NCBI RefSeq assembly: GCF_011745365.1
Contig: NW_024468917.1
Coordinates: 1,674,001-1,738,000 of the forward strand
Source: Cryphonectria parasitica EP155
Lineage: Eukaryota > Ascomycota > Sordariomycetes > Diaporthales > Cryphonectriaceae
Reading direction: 5' to 3'
DNA: 64,000 nucleotides
Positions 1-12,080 of the stretch are shown here, piece by piece. How positions within the stretch are numbered: the stretch's first letter is position 1; each line of letters begins with the position of its first letter. The notes below the pieces were generated by a model. The model was given only the letters and a program-made list of their open reading frames with translations, had not been told where the DNA came from and made no database searches. Made by a program: the position numbers and the translations under genes.

Positions 1-2656
1 GATCGGGCCTGAAGCGATCTCGTGGCGCTGGTGATGATATGTCTTCCTCTGTCGGCCGGGCATCGAGCCCCATGCCTTCCTCCCCTCCAGCCTTCAATAT
101 TGCCCACGGTGGTGATGACGATGACGACATTGAGGAAGAAGCCGAGATCCAGGATGATATCGACGACCTTGATGAGATGGCCGAGGATGATGTCGATCTT
201 TTCCGAGAGGGATTTGAGCACGATTACCGTGAGAGAGACGCCAATGACGAGTACGAAGGGATCGACCTCGACGATGACGGGCAATATCAAGACATGAGCA
301 TCGCCGACAGGCGGAGGCTCGAGGCACAACTGAACCGCCGAGACCGCGAGGTGGCCCGCAGGGGTCTGCCGCGCATTTTCCTTGATGATGGTGTAGATGA
401 AGAGGGCGATGTCGACTTGACTGCACAGCCTCGCCGCCGCCGCCATCGCTACGATGAGGACCCCGACGAGGATATGGACGGCGACATCATGGAGGAGGAA
501 CTCTCGCTGGAGGCACTCCGAGATGTCAAGTCGTCCAACATCACTGACTGGGTATCGCAAACAAACGTCCAGCGATCTATCAAGCGCGAGTTCAAATCCT
601 TCCTCACCGAGTTCACGGACGACAACGGTCTATCTGTCTACGGCAACCGCATCCGAACCCTTGGTGAGATCAATGCTGAGTCTCTCGAGGTCTCGTATCA
701 GGAACTGGCGTCAGAGAAGGCCATCCTGGCCTTTTTTCTAGCCAATGCTCCCGCCGAGGTACTCAAATTGTTTGACGAGGTTGCCATGGATGTCGTCCTC
801 TTGCACTACCCCGACTACGAGCGCATTCATGCCGAGATTCATGTTCGCATCTACGACCTTCCCCTGAATTATACTCTGCGCCAGCTCCGACAGCAGCACC
901 TGAACAGCCTGGTTCGGGTATCTGGTGTGGTCACAAGGCGTTCTGGCGTGTTCCCACAGCTGAAATACGTCAAAGTTGACTGCAACAAGTGCGGCGTCAC
1001 CTTGGGTCCTTTCCAGCAAGAGTCCAACGTCGAGATCAAGATCACTTACTGCCAGAACTGCCAATCACGGGGTCCATTTACCCTCAACTCTGAGAAGACA
1101 GTCTACCGCAACTACCAGAAACTAACCCTGCAGGAGTCGCCTGGTACGGTCCCTGCTGGTCGTTTACCCCGTCATAGGGAGGTCATTCTGCTCTGGGATC
1201 TGATCGACAAGGCCAAGCCTGGCGAGGAGATCGAAGTCACCGGCATCTATCAGAACAACTATGATGCGCAGCTGAACAACCGAAATGGTTTCCCTGTCTT
1301 TGCTACCATCCTAGAGGCGAACAACGTGGTGAAGACCCATGACCAGCTTGCTGGGTTCAGACTCACTGAGGAGGATGAGCACGAGATCCGCGCCCTGTCG
1401 CGAGACCCACAGATTATCGACAAGATCGTCAACTCCATCGCACCAAGCATCTACGGCCACACAGATATCAAGACCGCAGTTGCGCTCTCTCTGTTTGGCG
1501 GCGTGGCAAAGACAGGCAGGGGCGAACACCACGTCCGAGGCGACATCAACGTCCTTCTTCTGGGTGATCCTGGTACCGCCAAGTCTCAGGTGCTCAAATA
1601 TGTCGAGAAGACGGCCCACCGTGCTGTCTTTGCCACAGGCCAGGGAGCCAGTGCTGTCGGTTTGACGGCTAGTGTCCGTCGTGACCCCTTGACTAGTGAA
1701 TGGACCCTTGAGGGTGGTGCTCTGGTGCTCGCCGACAAGGGCACCTGTCTCATCGACGAGTTCGACAAGATGAATGATCAGGATCGTACGTCTATCCACG
1801 AGGCCATGGAACAGCAGACCATCTCCATCTCCAAGGCCGGTATCGTCACGACCCTACAAGCTCGCTGCGGTATCATTGCGGCTGCTAACCCGATCGGTGG
1901 ACGATACAACTCGACCATTCCCTTCTCTGCTAATGTGGAATTGACCGAGCCTATCCTGTCTCGTTTCGATGTTCTCTGTGTTGTCCGCGACACGGTTAAT
2001 CCGTCAGAGGATGAGCGCTTGGCGCGCTTTATTGTGGGATCGCATAGCCGCAGCCACCCTTCGACGAACTCGCAGAAGACGCAGGACGACTCGATGGATG
2101 TCGAGGCGGACACGCAGGGAAACAACACGCAAGCTACATCCAAGCCTGCCACAGCTCCGGCCAAAGAGGGCGAGATCCCACAGGAGCTCCTCCGGAAGTA
2201 CATCCTGTGGGCACGAGAGCACTGCACGCCGAGGCTGGGCAACATGGATGAGGACAAGATTGCACGTCTCTTTGCAGACATGCGCAGAGAGTCTCTGGCC
2301 ACTGGAGCCTACCCCATTACTGTAAGCTACGACCCAAAGCCCCTCGTCAGATATACACAGGGTAAAAGGCCAGGACTAACATTCTTCTTCCTCCCCAGGT
2401 ACGTCACTTGGAGGCTATCATCCGCATCAGCGAGGCCTTTTGCCGGATGCGACTGGCAGATTACATCACGACACAAGACATCGATCGGGCCATCGCCGTC
2501 ACGATTGAGAGTTTTGTCGGCAGCCAGAAGGTCAGCTGCAAGAAGGCCTTGGCACGGGCTTTTGCCAAGTATACGTTGGCCAGGCCGAGTGCAGGTCAGC
2601 GGAGAGCTGGAGGCGCTGCTGGTCGGAGTGGTCGGCCAGCTGCTGTCATGGCTTGA
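1..2656 (+). CDS. MCM2: DNA replication licensing factor MCM2 (5' partial)
   Basis: Subunit of the Mcm2-7 hexamer, the replicative helicase loaded at origins in the nucleus. The reading frame is already open at the left edge, with 12 codons before the first visible ATG at 39, so the true start lies outside the window. Counting from that ATG, there is an acidic Asp/Glu-rich N-terminal tail, a zinc finger (Cys315, Cys318, Cys338, Cys341), the MCM AAA+ Walker A GDPGTAKS near 509-516, Walker B LIDEFDKM near 571 and an SRFD arginine finger near 641. One intron, 2322-2398, joins GAYPIT to VRHLEAIIRISEAF, which restores the conserved C-terminal helical region. Reading through it instead gives a non-conserved tail. 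The exons after the first visible ATG encode 846 residues, close to yeast Mcm2. The zinc-finger spacing and acidic tail single out MCM2 among the MCM paralogs. Confidence 0.95.
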
Positions 2657-4101
2657 GGGGGTGGAATGATTGGCTACCTCGGTTCTATCACCTGCGGTCT
2701 ATTTGTTATGTCTTGCCTTGTATGATTTCGGCGTTTGGATTCTTTTTCGGCAACGATGCCTGGTTTCACGCGTGCGACTTTTGCGCTCTTGACGGGATTC
2801 GACGATGGATATGAAGGATCGATGACGGGAAGGTATGAAGAGGTAGAGGGTCTCGATATTTTTCATCAACGAAGGGAACTATTTGTTCTTCATCTTTCTC
2901 TCCCCTGTAGAAATTCAATGGTTTGAACTGGCAACGAGAAGGGGAGGTGGGTGGATGCTTTTTTCTTCACCCGACGGAAGTATAGCAACACATCAGGTCG
3001 CATCCGAACCCATCAAAATTCAGCCTCCTTCGCATGATTGGAGTCTTCTTTACGAGAGGCATTTAGCCAAATAACCCGACTGGAGGAATTGACCCCCCCT
3101 CCCTTTTCCCCTTGCCCAATCTGCAGACTCTAGGTTGGTTGCATCCTGCTACTAAAGTAGACGCAGCAAATGGCGGCAGGATCCCTTTTCACATTTTTCT
3201 GTCGTGACCAGATGACAAAGAGAAGAACAAATTCTGACACCGCGATCCTCCTTCCGCCGTCGTCGGGTCCATCCGCCCTGGATGAATTACTGTGGTAAAC
3301 AGCCTTAATCATCCAGGCGGCACGACGGTCCTAGCGTCTGACGCCCGCATGAATATGTGCTCCATTTCTCTCTCTTGAGACAGGCCAACAAGAGAGAGTT
3401 CCACCTCTGCGGTGAAAGTTCGGGGCTGGGTAAACCTCGGCTCCACAATGGTTTTCTGGAGGAGGGGAATAAGCCTTTGTGTCCCACCTGTCTGCTGAAA
3501 GGGGGGGGGGGGGTCTGCAGCGTATGCCAGCCTGGATAGTGGTACCGAGAATGGGCCCGGCCTGCGCACCCTTCTCCAGGTTGTTGTGACTTTGCGAGTC
3601 GATAGCTAGACACGAGGTTATAGAGCGATTGAGAGCGAGAATGGAGGGAGAAAGCGGTTGGTGGTGGAGTGGATATACCGTCATACTATCTATCATAGTA
3701 ACTGCATTCCACTGCAGGCACAATGGGCAGGGGTCCCCCTCTTAAATCGACCTCGGAAGGAGCGAGCCAGAGACAATCGCTGGAGAACGTCACGTTACTA
3801 CTTACTTATGCCTTTACAGTACAGTATGTCACCTTACTAGGTGACTCAGGATATAACTTATACGAACCCCTTCCGTCTTGGATTTCAACCAACCCCCTCT
3901 CCCTCTCCTCCTCCCTCACCTATACTTTAAAGGGCCAACTACCATCTCCTTGCTCCAAACGTTCTATATTCCATTGTCGTGTGTTTCATTCCTCTTCTCA
4001 CTTCCATTCCCTCTCTCACCTTCTACCTAAGCACTTCTTTCCTCGTTCTCATTTCTTTCCATCCCTCTGCATAAAGACAGGACGTGACTGCACTGCACAA
4101 G
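2657..4101. other. intergenic, MCM2 3' flank and beta-glucosidase promoter/leader
   Basis: There is no supportable gene here. A run of G lies near 3499-3512. The last 200 bases before the beta-glucosidase start are strongly pyrimidine-rich. Short open frames overlap on both strands and lack domain features. Confidence 0.6.
3870..4075 (+). promoter_or_regulatory. CT-rich promoter/leader of the GH3 gene
   Basis: This is a long C/T-rich tract with many CTCTC and TTCC runs, ending about 25 bases before the ATG at 4102. Such tracts commonly flank transcription starts in filamentous fungi. Its role as a core promoter is inferred from position and composition only. Confidence 0.4.
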
Positions 4102-6786
4102 ATGGCGGATATTAATGTAGAAGAGGTTCTGAAAAAGCTCTCAGACGGCGAGAAATGTGACCTACTGTCGGGCATCGACTTTTGGCACACAAAGGGCCTC
4201 CCTCAGCATGGCATCCCGTCGCTGCGACTCTCTGATGGACCCAACGGAGTGAGAGGCACCAAGTGAGTTCACTTCGTAACCCGGCCGGAAAGCAGGAGGG
4301 AGGAAGAGAGCACACTCGTCAACATGATGACCCTAGTCCCCCTCGTTTCTAACCACTCCAAAAACAATAGGTTTTTCAATGGCACCAAAGCCGCCTGCTT
4401 CCCTTGTGGCACCGGCTTAGGCGCAACCTTTAATTTACCCCTCCTTCACGAGGCAGGCATCAAGATGGGCGATGAGGCCAAGTCTAAGGGCGCCCACGTG
4501 ATCTTGGGTCCGACAATCAACATGCAGCGCTCCCCCTTGGGTGGTCGCGGGTTTGAATCGCTGGGCGAGGACCCCGTGCTGGCTGGTCTGGGCGCGGCGG
4601 CCCTGGTCCGCGGCATCCAGAGCACAGGCGTGCAGGCCACCATCAAACACTTTGTGTGCAACGACCAGGAGCACAAGCGCAACGGGACGAACGCCATCGT
4701 GACGGAGCGGGCGCTGCGGGAGATATATGCGCGGCCATTCCAGATCGTGGTGCGGGATGGGCACCCGGGAAGCTTCATGACGGCGTACAATGGGGTGAAT
4801 GGCGAGTGGTGTAGCCAGAACGAGAAGCTCCTCGGCGACCTGCTGCGGCGCGAGTGGGGCTGGAAGGGCCTGGTCATGAGCGACTGGTTCGGCACGTACA
4901 GCACGGTCGAGGCGGTCAAGGCGGGCTTGGACCTGGAGATGCCTGGTCCGCCCAGGTTCAGGGGTGAGCCGCTCAAGTTCTCGGTGGAGACGGAGAAGGT
5001 CAGGGAGCATGAGCTCGACGAGAGGGCCAGGACGATGCTGGAGTTTGTCAAGACGTGCGCGGCATCTGGAGTCAAGGAAGGCCAAGAGGAGAGGGCCGAG
5101 GATACGCCCGAAACGGCGGCACTGCTGAGGAAGATTGGCTCTGAGTCAATTGTGCTGTTGAAGAACGAGGGTGGTCTCTTGCCGCTGAAGAAGGACAAGA
5201 AGGTGAGAATAAAAGAAATACTGGATCTGCGAATAAGTGACTGACTGGCTGACATACACAAACAGACCGTTGTCATCGGTCCCAACGCAAAGATCGCGAC
5301 CTATCACGGCGGTGGCTCGGCCTCCCTCGCCGCCTTCTACGCAGTGACTCCCTTTGACGGCATCTCGGCCAAGCTGTCCACTACCCCAGGCTACACCATC
5401 GGCCAGTACTCGCATAAGATGCTGCCTCTTCTCGGCCTCTCGGTACGGTCCCTCTCCGGCAGGCCAGGCATGACCATGACGGCATACAACGAGCACCCAC
5501 TCGAGAAGCCCGACCGCAGGCCTGTCGATGAGGTCGAAATCGACAAGACTGAGCTGCTGCTGGTTGACTACTACAACCCAAAAATCACCTCACCGAAATG
5601 GTACGCTGACTTCGAGGGCTCCTTTGTTGCCGATGAGGATTGCACGTGGGAGCTCTCGCTCGTGGTGGTCGGCACTGCCAAGCTTTTCTGCAACGGCGAG
5701 CTCATAGTGGACAACGACACCCAGCAGACGGCCGGCGACACCTTTTTCAACCAGGGCACAGTGGAGGAGAAAGGCAGGCTGAACGTGCGAAAGGGCCAGA
5801 CATACAGCTTCAAGGTACAGTTCGGGTCCGCGGCGACCTCCAAGCTCCGCGGTGGGCAGGTCCTCTTCGGCTCGGGGGCGCTACGCATCGGTGGGTGCAA
5901 GGTGATCGACCCAGCGGCCGAGATCAGGCGCGCCGCCGATCTGGCCAGGGATGCCGACCAGGTCATCATCTGTGCTGGCCTCAACGCCGACTGGGAGACG
6001 GAGGGCTCAGACCGCGCAGGCATGGACCTCCCGCCCGGAATCGACGAGCTAATCGAAGCCGTCGCTGAGGCGACCAGCGGGAAGCTGGTCGTCGTCAACC
6101 AGTCCGGTACGCCCGTTACTATGCCATGGGCGTCCAAGGTCAATGCCGTCGTCCAGGCCTGGTACGGCGGTAACGAGACCGGCAACGCCATCGCCGACGT
6201 CCTGTTTGGCGACTTCAACCCCAGCGGGAAGCTGAGCCTCAGCTGGCCCGAAAAGGTCCAGGACAACCCTGCGTTCCTCAACTTCAGGACTGAGGGCGGC
6301 AGGACCATCTACGGCGAGGACATCTACATCGGCTACCGGTACTACGAGTTCGCGCAGAGGGCTGTGCTATTTCCCTTTGGCCACGGGCTCAGCTACACGA
6401 CCTTTGCCTTCAGCGGTCTGCAGGTGGCGACGTCTGAGAAGGGCAAGCTCTCGGTGAGCGTCCAGGTCAAGAACACGGGCGAGACCAAGGGGGCTGAGGT
6501 GGTCCAGGTCTACGTCGCGCCCAAACAAAAGGCCAAGGTAAATAGGCCGCCCAAGGAGATGCAGGGCTTCGCCAAGATCGAGGTGGGGCCTGGAGAGACG
6601 AAGGAGGCCAAGGTCGAGATGGAGACCAAGTATGCTGCTAGCTACTTCGACGAGGAGAGGAACAAGTGGTGCGTGGAGGAGGGCGAGTACGAGGTGATTG
6701 TGAGCAATAGCAGCGAGGTCAAGGAGGGCAAGGCTGTCAGAGGGACATTTAAGGTGCCCAAGACCTTCTGGTGGAGCGGTATTTAG
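4102..6786 (+). CDS. GH3 beta-glucosidase with PA14 domain, intracellular (beta-glucosidase I type)
   Basis: Hydrolyses terminal beta-D-glucosyl residues, for example from imported cellobiose. Three exons, 4102-4262, 4371-5202 and 5266-6786, give 837 residues. The order is a GH3 N-terminal barrel, a GH3 C-terminal domain split by a PA14 insert (about 406-543), then a fibronectin III-like tail. The predicted nucleophile is Asp225 in MSDWFGTYS and the acid/base is Glu577 in TEGSDR. GIDFWHT near the N-terminus matches the beta-glucosidase I group. I chose ATG 4102 (MADINVEEV) over the in-frame ATG at 4084 because homologs of this group begin close to this point. There is no signal peptide, so it should be cytosolic and act with a disaccharide transporter that is not evident in this window. 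The gene converges on the fatty aldehyde dehydrogenase. Confidence 0.92.
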
Positions 6787-7074
6787 GGGACTTTTCCCCT
6801 GGCCCCCCTTCCTCCATACAGCAGAAGGGGTCACATATTTATACATGCATGGAAGAGGAGGAATGAAAAAAGGAGATAAGGAGTTAAGTGCTATTGCTAA
6901 GTTGAAGGATTTGCTGAGACATCTCGGTGCGTAATGTCATGTATCCAATTTAACGTGGTCCCTCATTCAATAGGCAATCCCTCGAGAGGATTTTCAGCAT
7001 CCTCGCTTCACGTGCTCTCACGCTAACTATTGTACAGACGAACACCGCGTTTCAACCAATATGCACACACACAC

Positions 7075-7120
<46 letters not shown>

Positions 7121-7274
7121 TATATATGGGGGCTGAAGCGGTATGTCATGTTGAGTAGTGGGAAGCGTCCAAGTAAAGGCAGCCGCATCATAAGGAAGAT
7201 GTTCTTCCCCACTCATGATAAGAAGGGAGAAGCGGGTACCAACAAGGAAGGGAGCCTGTTCGGCATGCACAGAC
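6787..7274. other. convergent intergenic spacer with CA microsatellite
   Basis: This spacer lies between two convergent genes and holds both 3' ends. The only notable structure is the CA repeat at 7064-7119. Confidence 0.7.
7064..7119. repeat. (CA)n microsatellite
   Basis: Dinucleotide CA repeat of about 56 bases with one TT interruption near 7075, followed by TATATAT. It lies between two convergent 3' ends and is likely length-polymorphic. Confidence 0.95.
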
Positions 7275-8992
7275 TCAACCTTTTCGCACATTCACGTAGT
7301 AGTACCACGTCAACGCAGCCACCACCCACCGCAACAGCGCGCTCTTCTTGTTGGCGGTGCCGAGGCCGAGGACGAACTTGAGCCAGTAGCCGGCGCCGCG
7401 GGTCACCTTGCCGTCGCGGTCAAAGTTGGGCTTCTTCTGGGACATCCACCGCATCAGCCGGAGCTGGCTCCAGTCGTACGGCTGGTAGCGGATGCGCAGG
7501 CCGCCCTCGGCCCAGCTGGGCGTGTCGGCGAGGGTGCGGAAGTGCGTAAAGGTGTCGAACGAGGCCTTGCCCCGGTAGGCGCCCGAGCCGGACTCGCCGA
7601 CGCCGCCAAAGGGTACGTTGGCTACGGAGCCGTGCATGTAGGAATCGTTGTAGGTCGCGCCGCCCGAGGTGACGGCGTTGATCACTGATATGCGTTTTAT
7701 TAGCTTGGTATTGCATGAAGGAGAGAAAAAGGAAATAAAGAAGAAAAAGAAGAAGAAACGGCCAGCCTTTTCACACAAGAGAGAGACTTACGCTTATTGA
7801 ATTCGTCCTTGGTGCCGAAGCCAAACAGGGACAGCGGGGTAGGGTCAATGCTGTTGGCGATCTCGATGGCCTGGCCCAGGGTATCAAAGGGCATGATGGA
7901 GAAGAGGGGGCCGAACGACTCCTGCACCATCATGCTGTCCTCGACAGAGTTGACCAGGACGGCGGTGGGCGCGATAAAGAGGTCGGACTGGTCCATCTGG
8001 CCGCCCATGACGATGCGGCCCTTGGTCTCGTCCAGCATGTTCTTCATGCGCAGGAAGTGCCGCTCGTTGACCACACGGGCCAGGTCAGGGCTCTCCTTGG
8101 GGCCGTTGGGGAAGAAGTCGCGGAAGGCAGCGGTGAGGCCCTTGATAAAGTCATCGACGACCTCGCGCTCGACCAGGACGTAGTTCTGGGACATGCAGAC
8201 CTGGCCGGCACACAGGGTCTTGCCCCACAGCAGGCGCCTGGCAGCTATCTTGAGGTCGGCGTTGCGGGTGACAAAGGCCGGGTTGCGGCCGCCCAGCTCG
8301 AGGGCCACGGGGGTCAGGGACTCGGCGGCCTTCTTGCTGATGATGCGGGCGATCTGGGCGCTGCCCGTGTAGAAGATCTTGTCCCACTTCTGGTCGAGCA
8401 GGGCGGTGGTCTCTTGGACGGCGCCGTTGACCACGCGGTAGGCAGAGGGATCCAGGGCCGCTTCGACAATCTCCCCGATGACGGCGGCGACGTTGGGGGC
8501 GCCCTCGGACGGCTTGACAACGGCAGTACAGCCGGCAGCGATGGCGCCAACGAGGGGTTCCAGGCTGAGCATCAGGGGAAAGTTGTAGGTGCCAATGACC
8601 AGAACAGCACCCATGGGCTCCCTGCGGACGCGAATGTTGTTGGGCCTGTGGTGGAAAGGGACGCTGGGGTACTCGTCCTGGGCCCACTTGTCGAGGTTCT
8701 CGATGGTGAAGATGATGGTGTTGGTAAGCCAGTCGATCTCGGTCAAGTCGGTTTCATACTGAGACTTGCGCAGGTCGCGCAGCATAGCTTCCTCTATCTG
8801 GGAGGCGCGGTCCATGATGGCCCAGTACAGCTTGCGCAGCTGGACCTTGCGGTATTCCAGGTCCTTGGTCCTGAGGGTGCGGTAGGTGTTGCGGACAGTG
8901 GCGCACATCTCGGAGATGGTCTCGACAGGCGTGGCGGCAAAGGCGGGGATGGAGACGGCGGAGCCCCGCTGGGAGGCTGACTTGGAAGCCAT
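7275..8992 (-). CDS. fatty aldehyde dehydrogenase (ALDH3 family), C-terminal membrane anchor
   Basis: Oxidises long-chain fatty aldehydes to fatty acids with NAD(P)+, in the same class as yeast Hfd1 and human ALDH3A2. Two exons, 8992-7792 and 7684-7275, give 536 residues. The intron joins DEFNK to INAVTSGGATYND. The catalytic Cys266 sits in GQVCMSQNY and the general-base Glu232 in ALELGG. The NVPFGGVGESG stretch before the C-terminus is typical of ALDH3. The last 20 residues are hydrophobic (LLRWVVAALTWYYY) with a basic end, a tail anchor suited to the ER, peroxisome, lipid-droplet or outer mitochondrial membrane. The start at 8992 (MASKSAS) is the first ATG in frame that does not lie in the upstream repeat. 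A dinucleotide repeat lies just upstream, in the promoter or leader. Confidence 0.92.
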
Positions 8993-9080
8993 CTTTTGCC
9001 TGCCTTCTTTGCTATCTGCTACAGTTGAGTGATCTTGTTGGAACCCAGAGAAGAGAGAGAATGTGTGTGTGTGTGTGTGT

Positions 9081-9163
<83 letters not shown>

Positions 9164-9939
9164 CAAGTGAGAGTGTGGTTGGATCTCTTGAGATCAAGGC
9201 GGTGGTCGTGTGTTCAAACGATATTGTTGACCAGAGCCGAGGCCCAATCCAGCTTGAGCTCTCTCGTGCCTGCTCAGAGAGGACGGAAGAAAGAGGTGAG
9301 GAGAAATACGACAGGTGTGTGGGGGTGGGGATGAGTGAGGAGCGGAGTTTGTTGCGGGAGCTTGAATATTTAACAGTAAAATTCGAGATTGATAGGCCCG
9401 AGGTTAGAATTGTTCCTGTAGACAGGTGAGGAGAAAAAGAAGCAAGAGAGAGAAAAAAGCCAAGGATGTGTGAAGCAGAGTGTGAGGTGAATGGAAGGCG
9501 ATGAAAGGTGTGAGGGAGACGGAGGTTGGAGTGCTGCTGGTGAACCAGTGAAAGGTGGAGAAAGTGATGCTAGAGTTGGAGTTGGGGTTTATGCCGATGC
9601 AGAACCCCACATGGAGGGAACCACGGATACCGTCGCTCTGGCTCTCCAGGCCCAACACGGGAAGCTACCGAGGTTAGGGGCCCATGTGCTGCTGCCCCTT
9701 GTGGACTCGTTAGCTCCCCGGCGTCAGTGTCAGTGGGCGCGTCTCGGTGCTTAGAATCCCGGCCCTTTTACTACCCGAAACATTGCATCGCACTACTGAA
9801 CTTTCTCTCTCACATGCAATGATTGATTTGACAAGCCCCGACGCCAGCCCTCTCAGCCCCCCAGCCAGATGGCTTGCAGACCAGGGGACGGCGAAAGATG
9901 CAAGCTATCCCCCCGACGGACCTTTTTACATAAGTATAC
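8993..9939. other. intergenic, promoter of the aldehyde dehydrogenase and 3' flank of the membrane protein
   Basis: It holds the GT/GA microsatellite next to the aldehyde dehydrogenase start, then ordinary non-coding sequence. Apparent open frames through the repeat are low-complexity artefacts. Confidence 0.6.
9062..9161. repeat. (GT)n(GA)n compound microsatellite
   Basis: About 19 bases of GT repeat run into about 77 bases of GA repeat. It starts 70 bases upstream of the aldehyde dehydrogenase ATG and is read as CT then CA on the sense strand. It probably sits in the leader or core promoter, where repeat length could alter expression. Confidence 0.95.
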
Positions 9940-12080
9940 CTAATATCCGCTCCCGTGAATAGCATCATGCCAGTTCATCGTCTGGGGATGGCGAGTATTG
10001 TTGTACACCTTGTTCTTGTCCACTGACACATAATCAAGATTGTTCGCTCCTTTCTTGTCCACCAGTACCAGCTGAGGCTCATCGTGCGCCGCTGTCGAAT
10101 CTCGCACGTAGTACGTCGCCTCCTCTGCCTCCTCGCTGGCCTCGCCCCCGACACTCTCCTTGGCACTGTCGATCGGTTTGGACTGGTTGGCAAGCAACAT
10201 GATGCCCCCCTTCTCGAGCCAAGGGCCCGGCTCTATGCCTTTAACCAGTCCATATAACCCACCAGCCAGCAGGGCCAAGAGCACCACGACGAGTATCACT
10301 ACCGCCGCCCATTCCCACGCCATCCTCGGCCCAGAGGCATAGATCTCCCATCGGATCGGAAAAGACACAGTCGTCTCCTCGGGGTCGGACGATGTGGTCG
10401 TGTTCCAGTCGGCAATGGTGACCAGATGCTGGGCCATCACTGCAATGACGGGCGCCATACCGCGTGCATCGTCTGTTGCTGAGAAGTTCTTGTTGAAGTA
10501 GGCCAGGTTGCGGGCGGTCAGCACCATATGGTAGACAATCCCGCTGTCCAGCAAGCCACTCATACGGCTGGTGATGCTGTTGAGTTCGCCCTTGACATCT
10601 CCAGCACAGGTCCTGTCCTCTGTGAAGGGCCCCAGCGGCAGCGGCTTGGTGCCCTTGTTGGAGCCATAATTGTCCAGTGATACAGAGACGCCGGCGCCGT
10701 CTATAATCCAGCTACCAACTGGATAGAGGGCCTGGGAGAAGGTCATGTTGCAGGTGACACCGGTGAAGTTGAGCGCCGTCACAGCCCCGATCGTCACCTC
10801 CAGGGTGGAATCTGTCGGCGATTCTCCTCGAGGACCGTCGACCTGACGCCACAGATTAGTCACGACTCTTGGGTGTGCTTCTGCGCGGGGGGGGGGGTTC
10901 TGCCGCTTACCTCAATGCACCCATCGCACGTGGCATTACCAGGGAAGCCAGACGTGCAGGTGGTGGTCAGCATGGGCACCGTCAGATTGAGGAACGCGTG
11001 CCAGCCATTGGCGTAGCGCTGAAAGCTGTGCGACCCATTTGCTGTGAAATAGTTGAAGGTGTCCTGGACCACAGAGTTCTGCACCGACATGGTCTGCACG
11101 GTAGACCCGTTGACGACAGTGTTCACGCCAGTCATGTAACCAGGTATCTCGGTGGTCACTGCAAACCAGCCTGGGTCAGGCTGTTGGTATGGTGCCGGGA
11201 TGCCGCTGAGAAGTGTATACGTCGACGCAGCTACAATAGCCGCCGCCGCGTCCCAAGAAACCGGCCCGGAACCAATCATCTCCCACGCCTCGTTCCAGTA
11301 GTTGTTCCAGTCCAGGCTCACAAAGTGGGTGCGAGGCATGGTGATGGTCATCATCTCTCGCATGCTGCCCGTCAGATGGTATCCCTCGGTGTCCCCCGTG
11401 GGCCACCAGCGCTCCTTGGGAATGCCGATGGTGTTGACGGCGAGTCCCAAGAGCAGGACACAGAAAGCCACCGAGAGAGACGCCAGGAACCTCAGGATGT
11501 CCCTGGTCCCCAGCTTCTTCCATCCGTTCAGGGAGGCCCGCTTGTAGAAGTTCACAATACAAGTCAGCGGCTCTGTCAACTCCTTCTCCAGCTCCAGGTC
11601 GAGCAGGCCAGCGCCCCTGACCCCGAACGCCATCCAGATGGTGAGCACCACCGAGGCCGTGTGTTTCAGAGAGGACTGCACAAAGGTGTCCATCACCTTG
11701 TTGATGAGACCTATCGCTGCCAGCTGCAGGTCGACGTCGACTGAGATGCCACCGACCGTTGCGTCGCCGAGGTTGAAGGGCGTCCAGGAAGCCCCTAGCC
11801 AGATGATCCTAATGAAGCCAGTCAGCGTGTTGTCTCTGGAGGGGAATAATTCACGGAAAAAAAAACCCCCCCCCCCCTTGAAAAAGAAATGTGCAACTGA
11901 TAAAAATGCTCACAGGATAACTACAACTGCAGGTAGGCAATCTCTCAAGACAAACATTGTCGCGGACTCCCATTTATCTGCCTTGAACGTCACCTCCGGA
12001 TTCACATCTTTTTTCTTGAATCGTTGCCAGACCCTCCACCACTTCCCCGACTTCTTGGACCCTGAACTTGTTGACGACAT
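9940..12080 (-). CDS. fungal multi-pass membrane glycoprotein, unassigned family
   Basis: I do not recognise the family. Three exons, 12080-11914, 11835-10911 and 10842-9940, give 664 residues. The N-terminus is short, basic and Trp-rich (KKSGKWWRVWQRFKKK). It is followed by hydrophobic segments near 46-70 and 112-134 and a clear membrane helix near 167-193. A large region of about 340 residues then carries many N-glycosylation sequons and several Cys. A second strong helix lies near 541-564, and the acidic cytoplasmic tail has roughly 100 residues. The first intron (11836-11913) contains adjacent C and A homopolymers. The second ends at GTCAG after a GACTAAT branch point, which restores frame. 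The topology suggests an extracellular domain anchored at both ends. A sensor or cell-wall-associated role is possible but nothing in the sequence proves it. Confidence 0.75.

Noticed and set aside
8057..8980. 307-codon open frame antisense to the aldehyde dehydrogenase
   Set aside because: It mirrors the codon pattern of the real gene on the other strand in GC-rich sequence and shows no domain of its own.
10869..11744. 291-codon plus-strand open frame across the membrane glycoprotein gene
   Set aside because: Antisense shadow with low-complexity composition; the minus strand has introns, helices and sequons that make sense.
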